Source: JASHPR01 sp963739645
GTDB taxonomy: Bacteria > Actinomycetota > Actinomycetes > Streptosporangiales > Streptosporangiaceae
Length of the DNA stretch: 64,000 nt
Assembly (NCBI GenBank): GCA_963739645.1
Contig: CAVUBM010000047.1
Span: 1-64,000, forward strand
Direction: 5' to 3'
Shown here: positions 19,352 to 28,115 of the stretch, piece after piece
How the letters are laid out: every line of letters starts with the position of its first letter
Numbering within the stretch: position 1 is the first letter of the stretch
Position numbers and translations under genes: made by a program
The notes under the pieces: generated by a model
What the model saw: the letters and a program-made list of their open reading frames with translations, nothing else
What the model was told of the DNA's origin: nothing
Databases searched by the model: none

Positions 19352-21082
19352 ATGTCCGAGCAGCACAGTTCCCAGCAGCGCAGCTCCCAGTGGTACGCCG
19401 GCACCGACCGGAATGCCTATCTCCATCGTGCCTGGATGCGCCGCGGTCTGCCGGCGCATGCGTTTGACGGGCGGCCGCACATCGCGATCGCGAACACCGC
19501 CTCGGACCTGACCCCCTGCAACTCGCACCTCAACGAGATCGCCGAGGCGGTCAAGCAGGGTGTCTGGGAGGCGGGCGGCGTCCCGATGAACCTCCCGGTG
19601 GTGTCGCTCGGCGAGACGCTGGTCCGGCCGACGGCCATGCTCTGGCGGAACATGGCCGCGATGGCCACGGAGGAGATGCTGCGGGCCAACCCCATCGACG
19701 GCGTGGTCCTGCTGGGCGGGTGCGACAAGACGATCCCGTCGCTGCTGATGGCCGCGGCCTCGGTCGACCTGCCCGCCGTGGTGGTCCCGGGCGGCCCGAT
19801 GCTGACCGGCACGTTCCGGGGCATGCCGCTCGGCTGCGGCACGGACGTCTGGAAGCTCAGCGAAGAGGTCCGGGCCGGGACGCTGTCGGACGAGGACTTC
19901 CTGACGTCCGAGTCCTCGATGATCCGCAGCCGGGGCCACTGCAACACGATGGGCACGGCCTCGACCATGGCCTGCATGGCCGAGGCGCTGGGCACCACGA
20001 TCCCGGGCATCGCCGGGACGCCCGCGCCGGACAGCCGGCTGCTCGAGACCGCCCACGACACCGGGCAGCTGGCGGTGTCCATGGTCGCCCGCGGGCTGCG
20101 GCCTTCGGCCCAGCTCAGCCGGGGATCGTTCCTGAACGCGATCGTCGCGCTGGCCGCCATCGGCGGCTCCACCAACGCCGTAGTGCACCTGCTCGCGATC
20201 GCCGGGCGGCTCGGGATCGACCTGTCGCTGGACGACTTCGACGCCGTCGGCGCCGACGTGCCGCTGCTCGTCGACCTGCAGCCGGCCGGGCGTCACCTGA
20301 TGGAGGACTTCCACCGGGCCGGCGGCCTGCTCGCCGTGCTGCGCGAGGTGCAGGACCTGCTCGATCCCGACGCGCTGACGGTGACCGGCCGGCCTCTCGT
20401 CGATCATCTCGCCGACGCGCGGATCTGGGATGAGACCGTGATCAGGCCGCGCACCGACCCGCTGCAGACCGAGGCGGGCATCGCCGTCCTGCGCGGTAAC
20501 CTGGCGCCGGCCGGCGCCGTGATCAAGCCCGCGGCGGCCTCCCCGGAACTCCTGCGCCACCGCGGCCGGGCGGTGGTGTTCGACAGCGTCGAGGACTTCC
20601 ACCAGCGGATCGACGACCCCGGCCTCGACGTCGACGCCGACTCGGTGCTGGTGCTGCGCGGCTGCGGGCCCAAGGGCTACCCGGGGATGCCCGAGGTGGC
20701 GAACCTGCCGCTGCCGCCCAAGCTGCTGGAGCGGGGCGTGCGGGACATGGTGCGGATCTGCGACGGCCGGATGAGCGGCACCGCGTACGGCACCGTGGTG
20801 CTGCACGTCGCGCCCGAGGCTGCCGACGGAGGGCCGCTGGGCCTGGTCAGGACCGGCGACATCATCGAGCTCGACGTCCCCGCGCGCCGGCTCGACGTGG
20901 AGGTCGCCCCGGAGGAGCTGCGGAGGCGTGAGCCGGCCGCCGCGGCCGTGGCCGGGTACGCCGCCCCGTCCCGCGGCTGGGAGCGCCTCTACGTCGACCA
21001 CGTGCTCCAGGCCGACCGGGGCGCGGACCTGGATTTCCTGGTCGGGGCCAGCGGTCACCAGGTGTCGCGCGAGTCGCACTGA
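19352..21082 (+). CDS. IlvD/Edd-family dehydratase
   Basis: This 576-residue Fe-S dehydratase carries the three cluster cysteines: Cys56 (TPCNSH), Cys124 (GGCDKTIPS) and Cys197 (GHCNTMGTAS). The late DGRMSGTAYG motif is also present. Divergence from housekeeping IlvD and the neighbouring dehydrogenase suggest a sugar-acid dehydratase (arabonate/xylonate type) rather than valine biosynthesis, but dihydroxy-acid dehydratase is not excluded. ATG 19352 is chosen; AGGAGG lies 13 bases upstream, slightly far. Its stop codon sits inside a terminator stem. Confidence 0.88.
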   Translation: MSEQHSSQQRSSQWYAGTDRNAYLHRAWMRRGLPAHAFDGRPHIAIANTASDLTPCNSHLNEIAEAVKQGVWEAGGVPMNLPVVSLGETLVRPTAMLWRNMAAMATEEMLRANPIDGVVLLGGCDKTIPSLLMAAASVDLPAVVVPGGPMLTGTFRGMPLGCGTDVWKLSEEVRAGTLSDEDFLTSESSMIRSRGHCNTMGTASTMACMAEALGTTIPGIAGTPAPDSRLLETAHDTGQLAVSMVARGLRPSAQLSRGSFLNAIVALAAIGGSTNAVVHLLAIAGRLGIDLSLDDFDAVGADVPLLVDLQPAGRHLMEDFHRAGGLLAVLREVQDLLDPDALTVTGRPLVDHLADARIWDETVIRPRTDPLQTEAGIAVLRGNLAPAGAVIKPAAASPELLRHRGRAVVFDSVEDFHQRIDDPGLDVDADSVLVLRGCGPKGYPGMPEVANLPLPPKLLERGVRDMVRICDGRMSGTAYGTVVLHVAPEAADGGPLGLVRTGDIIELDVPARRLDVEVAPEELRRREPAAAAVAGYAAPSRGWERLYVDHVLQADRGADLDFLVGASGHQVSRESH

Positions 21083-21112
21083 CGGCGGCGTGCCGTCACC
21101 GGGCCGCCGTCA
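21080..21112. terminator. Bidirectional terminator whose stem contains both stop codons
   Basis: Perfect 10-bp arms (21080-21089 and 21103-21112) with a 13-nt loop lie between convergent genes. The dehydratase TGA is the first three bases of the left arm. The DyP peroxidase TGA is the last three bases of the right arm on the minus strand. Confidence 0.75.
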
Positions 21113-22396
21113 GGCGAACAGGGTGTCGCCCCAGTGCTGGCCGGGCCGCAGGCCCGGCGGGCAGGCGAACACCGCGCTGCCCGTGTGATGGATGTACTCG
21201 TTAAGCGCGTCGCCGGCCAGCGCCTGCTGCAGCTTGACGAACTGGCTGGGGTTCTTCATGAACGCGATGAAGAACAGGCCGCCGAGCAGCGTGCCAGGCC
21301 TGGGGGTCGATGCCGTCGGTGAACGAGTAGCCGCGGCGCAGGATCCGGGTCCCGCCGTTGTGCTCGTGGCTGGCCAGGCGGATGTGGGAGTCGGGCGGGA
21401 TCGCGTGCTGGCCGGATTTCCTGGCCGCGAAGTTGGGGGCGGTGAACTCCGTACCGCCGCTGAGCGGGGCGCCGGAGACCTTGGCCCGGCCGATGACGTT
21501 CTCCTGGTCCTGGAGGTAGTCGCGGTCCCAGTTCTCCACGAACATTCGGATCTTGCGGGACACCAGGTAGCTGCCGCCGCGCAGCCACGGCTGATCGGAT
21601 TCCGGGCCGACCCAGACATGCTCGTCCATGAGCTGGGTCTGCTCGGCCTTGATGTTCCGGGTGCCGTCCTTGAACCCGAGCAGGTTGCGCGGGGTCGCCT
21701 GCGCGGTCGTGGTGGTGGACGTCCGGCCGAAGCCGAGCTCCATCCAGTTGTGCGCGACCACGCCCATGCCGAGCCGGGCCAGGTTCCGCACCGCGTGGAA
21801 GGCCACGAGCGGGTCGTCGGAGCAGGCCTGCACGCACAGGTCGCCCCCGGAGAAGTTGGGATCAAGATTCTCGTTGGGCAGCGGCGGCAGCGGGGCCAGC
21901 GCGGCTGGCCTTTTGCCGGCGAGGCCGAACCGGTGGTCGAACAGGGACGGCCCGAAGCCGATTGTGATCGTCAGCCGGGATACCGGCGAGCCGACCGCCT
22001 CGCCGGTGTCCACCGGCGGCGCGCTCATCTCGGTGTCCTCCCCCACCAGGTGGCCCCGGGTCATCCGGGCCGCCGCGTCGGTCCAGGCCCGCAGCAGGTC
22101 CCGGACGTCGGCGCGGGCCGCGTCGCTGACCACGTTCAGCGAGCCGAACGCCAGCCGGTCCTGCGCCGGGGTGGCGATGCCGGCCTGATGCGCCCCATAG
22201 AAGGCAACGGTCTGCGCTGCCCCGCCCGCGCCGGACGCCGGATTCCCGCCGCGGTCGGCGAGGTAGGCGGCCACACCGCCCGCTACAGCACCGGCCCCCA
22301 GCGCGGCGCCGGCGCCGGTGAGCAGGCGGCGCCGCGAGGGATCGCGCCGGTCGGGCCCGGGTGCGGCCCGGTCGCCGTGGCGGGTCGTCGGCTCAT
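21110..22396 (-). CDS. efeB: Deferrochelatase/DyP-type peroxidase EfeB, Tat-exported, two frameshifts
   Basis: EfeB is a periplasmic or exported heme peroxidase of the Efe iron system. The DyP GxxDG motif is present as LGFKDGTRN with the catalytic Asp, and HEHNGGTRILRRGYSF contains the conserved region near the heme. The N-terminus after ATG 22396 needs one frame correction near 22345 to give SRRRLLTGAGAALGAG, a twin-arginine signal. A second correction near 21295 restores FMKNPSQFVKLQ and the C-terminus. It is the last gene of efeUOB, 4 bp downstream of efeO. Confidence 0.85.
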
Positions 22397-22400
22397 CGGC

Positions 22401-23594
22401 TCAGCTCACCTGGCTGGACACTTTGGACAGGGCCTCCGCCAGGGCGTTCACGGACGTGGCCAGCTGACGGCGCTGGTTGTCCAGGACCGTGGAGTACTCG
22501 ACATAGCCGGTGCCGTCATAGCCGGGGGTGGCCTTGTACTGGGTCATGAGCTTGGCCACCGCCGCGTCCCGCCGCTGGATCAGCGCCAGCAGGCTCGGGT
22601 CCTTCTGCTGCAGGTACGGCCGCAGCAGCCCGACGATCTCCATGGCGCCGTCGACGTTGGCCTGGAACACGGGCAGGTCGGTGTTGGAGTAGCGCTCCTC
22701 CTCACCGCTGATCTTCGACGTGGCCGCCTCGTTGATCAGGTCGGTGGCCCCGCTGGTCATCTCCAGCGGGCTGTACTGGGCGTTGCTGACCAGATGGGCC
22801 AGCTGCTGCTCGTGCTGCACCAGCCCGGCGCAGAGCTTGGGCGTGCCCGCCAGCGTGTTGTCCGCCCAGAGCAGCTGCTCGATCTTGTGGAACCCCATGA
22901 ACTGGGACGGCACCGTGACCGGGTTCTCCCACCGGCCGTCGACCTGCGTGTCGAGGGTGCCCCAGACCTCGGCCACCGGCTCGATGTGCTCGTAGTACAC
23001 GCGGGCCTGTGGGTACAGCAGCTTGGCCTGGGCCACGTTGCCGCCATCGATCGCGCGGCAGAACGCCTGGGTGTGGCTGACCAGGGCGGCCGCGTTCTGG
23101 CCGATATAGCCGGAGTAGCCCTGCACCGCGGCCGACAGCTGGGGATTCGACTGCCAGGCCGGCCCTGTGGCCTTCCCGGAGACGGTGAACGTCCAGCGCG
23201 ACTGCGCCGCCCCCGGGCAGCTGATCTTGTAGCTGCCGGGCTGGATGTTGAGCGAGAAGCCACCGGACAGGCCCGGCGAGACGTTCTCCTGCTCACCGAG
23301 GATGCGGCCGCTGTCGGCGGTGCGCAGCTCAGCCTCGGATACCGCGTCGGCGTCCTGGTTGGCCACGTTGAAATCAACCTGCCCGGCGCTGATCTTGGCG
23401 GGCTTGGGCATGCACCCCTGGGGCGTCAGCTCGATGGTGACCTGGCTCGTCTTGCTGGAGGCGGTGCTGCCTCTCGATCCGCTCGATCCGCTCGAGCTGG
23501 AGCAGCCCGCCGCGGCCGCCGCGGCCAGCGCGAACACCGCGCCGATGGCCCACGCCTTCTGCCGGGGTCGAATCAGCCTGCCGTCGGTGTCCAC
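22401..23594 (-). CDS. efeO: EfeO iron-uptake lipoprotein (cupredoxin plus M75 peptidase-like domains)
   Basis: EfeO binds iron outside the membrane and hands it to EfeU. A lipobox (AAAAAGCSSSSG) follows the signal helix. A cupredoxin-like domain spans about residues 45-130, and the imelysin/M75 domain carries the metal motif GFHKIEQLLW (HxxxE). GTG 23594 is preferred over GTG 23633 because AGGAG lies 9 bases upstream and the lipoprotein signal then has normal length. It sits between efeU and efeB and is likely induced under iron limitation. Confidence 0.9.
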   Translation of the reverse strand: MDTDGRLIRPRQKAWAIGAVFALAAAAAAGCSSSSGSSGSRGSTASSKTSQVTIELTPQGCMPKPAKISAGQVDFNVANQDADAVSEAELRTADSGRILGEQENVSPGLSGGFSLNIQPGSYKISCPGAAQSRWTFTVSGKATGPAWQSNPQLSAAVQGYSGYIGQNAAALVSHTQAFCRAIDGGNVAQAKLLYPQARVYYEHIEPVAEVWGTLDTQVDGRWENPVTVPSQFMGFHKIEQLLWADNTLAGTPKLCAGLVQHEQQLAHLVSNAQYSPLEMTSGATDLINEAATSKISGEEERYSNTDLPVFQANVDGAMEIVGLLRPYLQQKDPSLLALIQRRDAAVAKLMTQYKATPGYDGTGYVEYSTVLDNQRRQLATSVNALAEALSKVSSQVS

Positions 23595-23645
23595 GATCCT
23601 GAGCTCCTGTCTCTTGCGTCTCTTCTGTCTCACTGATGAAGATCA

Positions 23646-24581
23646 CTACCGCCTGGCGGGCGGCTGTGCTGCGTGGTTGTTCGGTTTGCTCACCGTGGCC
23701 GCCCGGCTGTGCCGCTGGCTGGCCGCCGCTACTGCTGGACCGGCTGCGGGGTGGCTGCTGGCGCGCCGGGCAGCCGCCGCGGCCGGCGCCGGCCAGGCCA
23801 CGATGATCGTCATCGGCACCAGGTAGGCCAGCCAGGCGGCCACCTCGATCCACACCGGATAGGGCTGGATCCCCAGCACGCCGGTGAACAGCGAGGACAC
23901 CGGCGTGCCCGGCCGGACCAGCCAGGACAGGTCGAACGCCTGCACCTGTCCCGCGTTCAGCCAGCCTGCCTCGTTGGCGGTGTGCACCGCGGTCATCACC
24001 AGTCCGGCCGCGACCACCACCAGGACCAGCCCGGTGACCCGGAAGAACCGGGACAGATTGAGGCGCACGCCGCCCCGGTAGATGCCGTAGCCGATCCCGG
24101 CGGCGAGCACGATCCCGATGACCGCGCCGGCCCAGGACAGCGTGGCGTCCGCGGACGCGTGGAACGTGGCCAGCAGGAACACCGCGGTCTCGAAGCCCTC
24201 CCGCAGCACGGCGAGGAACGCCATCACCACGAGGGCCCGGCCGGACCCCGAGGCCAGGGCCGACGCGGCCGCGCCCTCCAGGTCTCCCTTCAGGCCCTTG
24301 GCGTGCCGCCGCATGAAGATGATCATGTAGGTGACCATGCACACGGCGAGGACCCCGACCACGGTCTCGAGGCCCTCTTGCTGCCGCTGCGGCAGGTCGG
24401 ACGAGAGCACCTGCAGGCCGATGCCGACGGCGATGCAGATCGCGATCGCCGCCGCGGTGCCGATCCAGACCTGGCGCAGGGCGTCCCGGCGGCCCTGCTG
24501 GCCCAGGAAGGCTGCGATGATCCCGACGATCAGCGCCGCCTCCAGGCCCTCGCGCAGCCCGATCACGAAAGTCGGCAGCAC
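23646..24581 (-). CDS. efeU: EfeU/FTR1-type high-affinity iron permease
   Basis: This 311-residue membrane protein has two REXXE iron-binding motifs typical of FTR1/EfeU, at residues 10-14 (REGLE) and 127-131 (REGFE), and about seven membrane helices. The C-terminal 40 residues are Ala/His-rich and cytoplasmic. The start is GTG 24581. It is the first gene of the efeUOB operon, about 120 bp downstream of an iron-regulator box. Confidence 0.93.
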   Translation of the reverse strand: MLPTFVIGLREGLEAALIVGIIAAFLGQQGRRDALRQVWIGTAAAIAICIAVGIGLQVLSSDLPQRQQEGLETVVGVLAVCMVTYMIIFMRRHAKGLKGDLEGAAASALASGSGRALVVMAFLAVLREGFETAVFLLATFHASADATLSWAGAVIGIVLAAGIGYGIYRGGVRLNLSRFFRVTGLVLVVVAAGLVMTAVHTANEAGWLNAGQVQAFDLSWLVRPGTPVSSLFTGVLGIQPYPVWIEVAAWLAYLVPMTIIVAWPAPAAAAARRASSHPAAGPAVAAASQRHSRAATVSKPNNHAAQPPARR

Positions 24582-24699
24582 CGGCGCATCCTCCGTCCTG
24601 GGCGGGCGGCTGGCCCAGGATGGGGAGTCCTGGCCGACGTGACCCGCCGGGCGATGAAGTTCGGGCCGGGCATACCGCGAGCTCCGGCGGTCCGTCAGT

Positions 24700-24733
24700 T
24701 TAGGTAAGGCAACCCTAACAAAGCCTTACCTAA
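24700..24733 (-). promoter_or_regulatory. DtxR/IdeR-type iron box(es) controlling efeUOB
   Basis: TTAGGTAAGGCAACCCTAA at 24700-24718 matches the DtxR/IdeR consensus TTAGGTTAGGCTAACCTAA with few mismatches. On the other strand TTAGGTAAGGC (24733-24723) begins a second overlapping site. They lie about 120 bp upstream of efeU, as expected for iron-dependent repression. The consensus is established knowledge; binding here is inferred. Confidence 0.8.
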
Positions 24734-24984
24734 CATCACCACCGCCCCTGCCGTCAAGGCACCTCACCGCGAAAGCCAGAACCCGCCAGAAGATCGCCGC
24801 TCGCCGAGCGCGCCTCCGGCGCCATACCCAGGCCCACCACAACGCGGGCCACGCCCAGCCAGAGAACCCGCCAAACCCCAAAGAGCATCAGCGAGGAAGG
24901 GATGCGGCTGGGGCGCGCACGCCGCATCAGCACCAAGCATTCCGCCAGCCACAACAGCATCAGGTCTCAGGGGGTGCGCGATGT

Positions 24985-25032
24985 GTGGATGTACCGGAAG
25001 GGTCGCCAGGACGACCCTTCCGGTACATCCAC
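24985..25032. repeat. Perfect 21-bp inverted repeat with 6-nt loop
   Basis: Arms 24985-25005 and 25012-25032 are exact reverse complements around the loop CCAGGA. It starts 61 bp beyond the stop codon of the minus-strand WYL regulator, so it could terminate that gene. The length and perfection also fit a palindromic mobile or REP-like element. No other copy is seen in this window. Confidence 0.75.
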
Positions 25033-25092
25033 GTTTCCAGGCGGGTCCGCGCCGTCGGTCACGCGGGTGTGGTTGGACAACCACGCGGGCGG

Positions 25093-26100
25093 TTACCCCT
25101 CGCGGTAGCGGGCGAGGATGGCGTGGGCTACTGACTGGAGGCGGGCGCGCACTGAGGGTGGGGAAAGGACCTCGACCTCTCCCCCGAAACCGGCCAGTCG
25201 GTGCGCCGCGGCCAGCTCGTGCTCGAACCGGAGCGTCAGCTTACGCCAGCCCAGGCCGTCGGGCGGGAGCGCGGCGTCGAGCGCCTCCTGGGCACCGCTG
25301 CCGAAAACCTCGCCAAACGCGGCAAGCGCGTGCGGCGAGGCCCGGAGCCGCACAGGGAGATGGGGACGGCTGGTCATGAACTCCTCCGACCAGCGGGCCC
25401 AGAACGCGGCCAGGCTAAAGTCCGCCGGGCGCGGCGCCGCCTTGGTCAGCACACGGGCGGCGGTGATGCGCGAGACGCGGAAGACCGTGGCCGGGCTGTC
25501 TGGCCCCGCCCGCCCAGCCCCCGACGCCACGAGATACCAGGTTCCGGCCTTGTCCACCAAGCCCAGCGGGGCGACCTCACGGCGCCGCGCCGGTCCCTGG
25601 CTTCCGTCTCCCTGGTGGTTATCGCCGCGCCGGTACTCGATAGTCAGGCACCGGCCCTGGCGGAGCGCCTCGGCCAGGGTCTGCAGGTGCGGCACCTGCT
25701 CTGGGACACGGAACCAGCGGGGCACATCGAGATGAACGAGGGCCGAGCCGGATCCGCCGGGACCGGGCAGGCCCGCGGTCACCCGTATCTGCCGGTGCGC
25801 CGCGGTAGCGGCGGCGTCCAGCCCGAGCTCGCGCAGCGCGCCGGGCACGCCCAGGATGAGCAGGGCCTCGGCTTCCTCCGGGCGCAGGCCGCGAAGCGGG
25901 AAGCGGTATCCCTCGACCAGCTGGCAGCCGCCGCCGGGCCCGGACTCCGCCCGGACCGGGACGCCGGCGCCGCTGAGGGCCTCGAGGTCCCGGTAGATGG
26001 TCCGCACGCTGACCTCGAGTTCCGCGGCGAGCGCGACGGCGGTCATCCGGCCCCGGGCCTGAAGCAGCAGCACCAGGGACACCAGCCGGTCGGCCCGCAT
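25093..26100 (-). CDS. YafY/DeoR-type transcriptional regulator with WYL domain
   Basis: This 335-residue protein has an N-terminal HTH_11 winged helix (MTAVALAAELEVSVRTIYRDLEA), then a WYL-type sensory domain with the variant GTWYLVA and an Arg-rich FRVSRI strand, then a WCX-like C-terminus. ATG 26100 follows a short upstream region containing a palindrome. It is divergent from the PPOX-type gene at 26164 and probably regulates it and itself (inference from location). Confidence 0.88.
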   Translation of the reverse strand: MRADRLVSLVLLLQARGRMTAVALAAELEVSVRTIYRDLEALSGAGVPVRAESGPGGGCQLVEGYRFPLRGLRPEEAEALLILGVPGALRELGLDAAATAAHRQIRVTAGLPGPGGSGSALVHLDVPRWFRVPEQVPHLQTLAEALRQGRCLTIEYRRGDNHQGDGSQGPARRREVAPLGLVDKAGTWYLVASGAGRAGPDSPATVFRVSRITAARVLTKAAPRPADFSLAAFWARWSEEFMTSRPHLPVRLRASPHALAAFGEVFGSGAQEALDAALPPDGLGWRKLTLRFEHELAAAHRLAGFGGEVEVLSPPSVRARLQSVAHAILARYREG

Positions 26101-26122
26101 CCCCGAAGACTAGATCAGATTG

Positions 26123-26139
26123 CTGACATGAGATGTCAG
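26123..26139. promoter_or_regulatory. Palindromic operator candidate between the WYL regulator and the PPOX gene
   Basis: CTGACAT-GAG-ATGTCAG is a perfect 7-3-7 palindrome in the 63-bp divergent space, 23 bp from the regulator start. TGACA-N-TGTCA-type dyads are typical of HTH dimers. Assignment to the adjacent WYL protein is inference. Confidence 0.55.
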
Positions 26140-26163
26140 TGACCGGTGTGTAATGTCCGCGGG

Positions 26164-26652
26164 ATGATGAGCTGGACGGACTTCGAGCGCGAGCAGCCTG
26201 CACTGGCGGCCGCGGGCCGCAGGCAGTTCTATCAGCACGGCATCGGCCTGGGATTTCTCGCCACGGTGCGGGCCGACGGCGGGCCGCGGGTGCACCCGGT
26301 GTGCCCGGCGATCAGCCCGGCCGGGCTGTACCTGCTGGTCATGGCCGGCCCCAAGCAGGCTGACCTGCGCCGGGATGGGCGGTACGCGCTGCACAGCGAG
26401 ACCTGCCCGCCGCCGCGGCAGGATGACGGCTTCGCGGTGATGGGCCGCGCCCGGGAGGTGACCGATCCGGCGGAGCGCCGTGCGGTCCACGACCAGGTAC
26501 TGGCCGAGCGTGACGGGGCGGTGTGGCCGAGCTTCTACGACGACGCGGTGTTCGAGCTCGGCATCTGGCGGAGCCTGCTGGTGCTCACGCAGGCCGATGG
26601 CGGCTTTCCGAAGGGGCCCACGGTGTGGAAGGCGGGCGCCGCACGCTCATGA
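26164..26652 (+). CDS. Pyridoxamine 5-phosphate oxidase-like (PPOX/FMN-binding split barrel) protein
   Basis: This protein of about 162 residues follows the split-barrel pattern: LGFLATVRADGGPRVHPVCP, then LYLLVMAGPKQADLRRDGR and ALHSETCPP. Such proteins bind FMN or F420 and reduce or oxidise small molecules. ATG 26164 or 26167 is likelier than GTG 26146, which overlaps the operator region. It ends 6 bp inside the convergent amidohydrolase gene. The specific substrate is unknown. Confidence 0.82.
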   Translation: MMSWTDFEREQPALAAAGRRQFYQHGIGLGFLATVRADGGPRVHPVCPAISPAGLYLLVMAGPKQADLRRDGRYALHSETCPPPRQDDGFAVMGRAREVTDPAERRAVHDQVLAERDGAVWPSFYDDAVFELGIWRSLLVLTQADGGFPKGPTVWKAGAARS

Positions 26653-27945
26653 CGCCGCGCCGGCCAGGTCGTTCTCGAGCGCTTGGCCGGCGACCGGGAC
26701 CCCGAGCTGCAGCACCAGCCAGATCCGGCTCCGGTCAGCCAGAAGCCCGAGGTCCGCGAGCGGGTCGCCGTCGACGACCAGCAGGTCGGCGAGCTTTCCC
26801 GCTTCGACGGTGCCGACGTGCTCGTCGAGGTCAAGAGCCTGGGCCGCGGTCTGCGTCGCCGCCGTCAGCGCCTGGCCCGGGGTCAGCCCGTGGTGGACCA
26901 TGCGCTGGATTTCCAGCCCGGACCCGAGCGCCACGTCGCTGCCCATCGCGATCCTGACGCCCGCGTCCCTGGCCGCCCGCATGCTGGCCGAGCCCTGCTC
27001 AATGTTGTGGTTGGCCAGCTCGACCAGCTCGGGCGGCATTTCGGTCACACGCTCCGCGTCGGCGGGATCGATGGCGTCGCCCAGCCCGGCCATCCAGTAG
27101 TAGCCGGACAGCGTGGGGACGAGCACCTGGCCGCTGGCGGCCATCGCGTCCAGCAGATCGGGCCGCTGGTGCAGGTACATGCCGTGCTCGATGGTGTCGG
27201 CGCCATGCGCGATCGCCGCCTCGCACCCGGTCAGGCCCTCGGCGTGCGCGGACAGCCGGAAACCCATCCGGTGCACCTCATCGGCCACGGCGGACAGCTC
27301 GCCGGTGGTCAGCTGCAGCGGCTCCGGGTCCTCGAGCTCGTTCGACCGGGCGCCGGTGGTCATGACCTTGATGAAGTCGGCCCCGGACCGGATCTGCTCG
27401 CGCACGGCGCGCCGCATGTCGTCGGGCCCGTCGGCCTCCCGGTACATGTCGCCGTAGAACCGGCCACCCGGTGCCGTGGCGGAGATGATCTTGCCGCAGG
27501 TCAGGACCCGGGGGCCGCGGAACGCGCCGTAACGCATGGCCTGACGAGCCTCCTGGGGCCGCTGGCCCTGGGAACCCGTGATCCGGATCGTGGTCACGCC
27601 TCCGCGCAAGTACTCGCGCAGCTCGGTCTGGAGGAAGTGTCCCGCGGTCCCGGGCAGTTCGGCCTCGGCGCCCCGCAGCGTCGCGGGCATCCGGCCCGCC
27701 GTGTGCAGATGGGCGTCGATCAGCCCGGGCATGAGCGTCCGCCGCGCCAGGTCCAGCTCCCGGGCGCCGTCGGGACAGGGCTCTGAAGCGCTGGACACGT
27801 GCGCGATCACGCCGTCCTCGACGAGGACCGCGGCGCCGTCGCGCGCCGGGCCGCCGGTGCCGTCGACCAGCCGGGCGCCGGTGAGCCAGAGCCGTCCCGG
27901 CCCTGGTGCGGGCGCGGCGATCAGGGCTGGGAACCGATGCGGCAA
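26647..27945 (-). CDS. Metal-dependent amidohydrolase (imidazolonepropionase/Xaa-Pro dipeptidase-like group)
   Basis: This 432-residue TIM-barrel hydrolase has the metal motif DAHLHTAG, a probable metal-binding Lys in ADFIKVMTTGA, and further His motifs in RLSAHAEGL and ADTIEHGMYL. The late Asp is in IAMGSDVALGSG and the C-terminal beta-domain includes GKLADLLVVDGDP. It hydrolyses C-N or related bonds; the substrate is unknown. The start is assigned to TTG 27945, but a start up to 25 codons downstream is possible because the first residues are Pro/Ala-rich. Confidence 0.87.
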   Translation of the reverse strand: MPHRFPALIAAPAPGPGRLWLTGARLVDGTGGPARDGAAVLVEDGVIAHVSSASEPCPDGARELDLARRTLMPGLIDAHLHTAGRMPATLRGAEAELPGTAGHFLQTELREYLRGGVTTIRITGSQGQRPQEARQAMRYGAFRGPRVLTCGKIISATAPGGRFYGDMYREADGPDDMRRAVREQIRSGADFIKVMTTGARSNELEDPEPLQLTTGELSAVADEVHRMGFRLSAHAEGLTGCEAAIAHGADTIEHGMYLHQRPDLLDAMAASGQVLVPTLSGYYWMAGLGDAIDPADAERVTEMPPELVELANHNIEQGSASMRAARDAGVRIAMGSDVALGSGLEIQRMVHHGLTPGQALTAATQTAAQALDLDEHVGTVEAGKLADLLVVDGDPLADLGLLADRSRIWLVLQLGVPVAGQALENDLAGAAS

Positions 27946-28115
27946 GACCGCTCCCCTCTGTCAGGGCGCGGGCTCCGCCGCCCGGCCACCACGGCGATTC
28001 TGCTACCTGCCCAGGTCACCGCGACAGGGAGGGTCAGCGACGAATGTTCATCATCCGGGGCGGCACGGACGACCACCCCGGCCGGGCGCGGGGCAGGCCA
28101 GGGCATGATGGGCCG

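Larger units (their letters stand above)
24582..25092. other. Intergenic region with iron box and large palindrome
   Basis: No gene can be supported in these 511 bp. They hold the DtxR-type sites at 24700-24733 and a perfect 21-bp inverted repeat at 24985-25032. The stretch 24740-24980 shows nothing recognisable; open frames there lack RBS and codon bias. Confidence 0.6.

Noticed and set aside
21192..23636. 814-codon open frame on the plus strand opposite efeB and efeO
   Set aside because: Mirror frame of GC-rich genes: rich in Arg, Gly and Ala, no domain, no RBS, and fully overlapping two well-supported genes.
24754..24960. 68-codon minus-strand frame upstream of efeU
   Set aside because: No RBS, atypical composition and no resemblance to a known protein.
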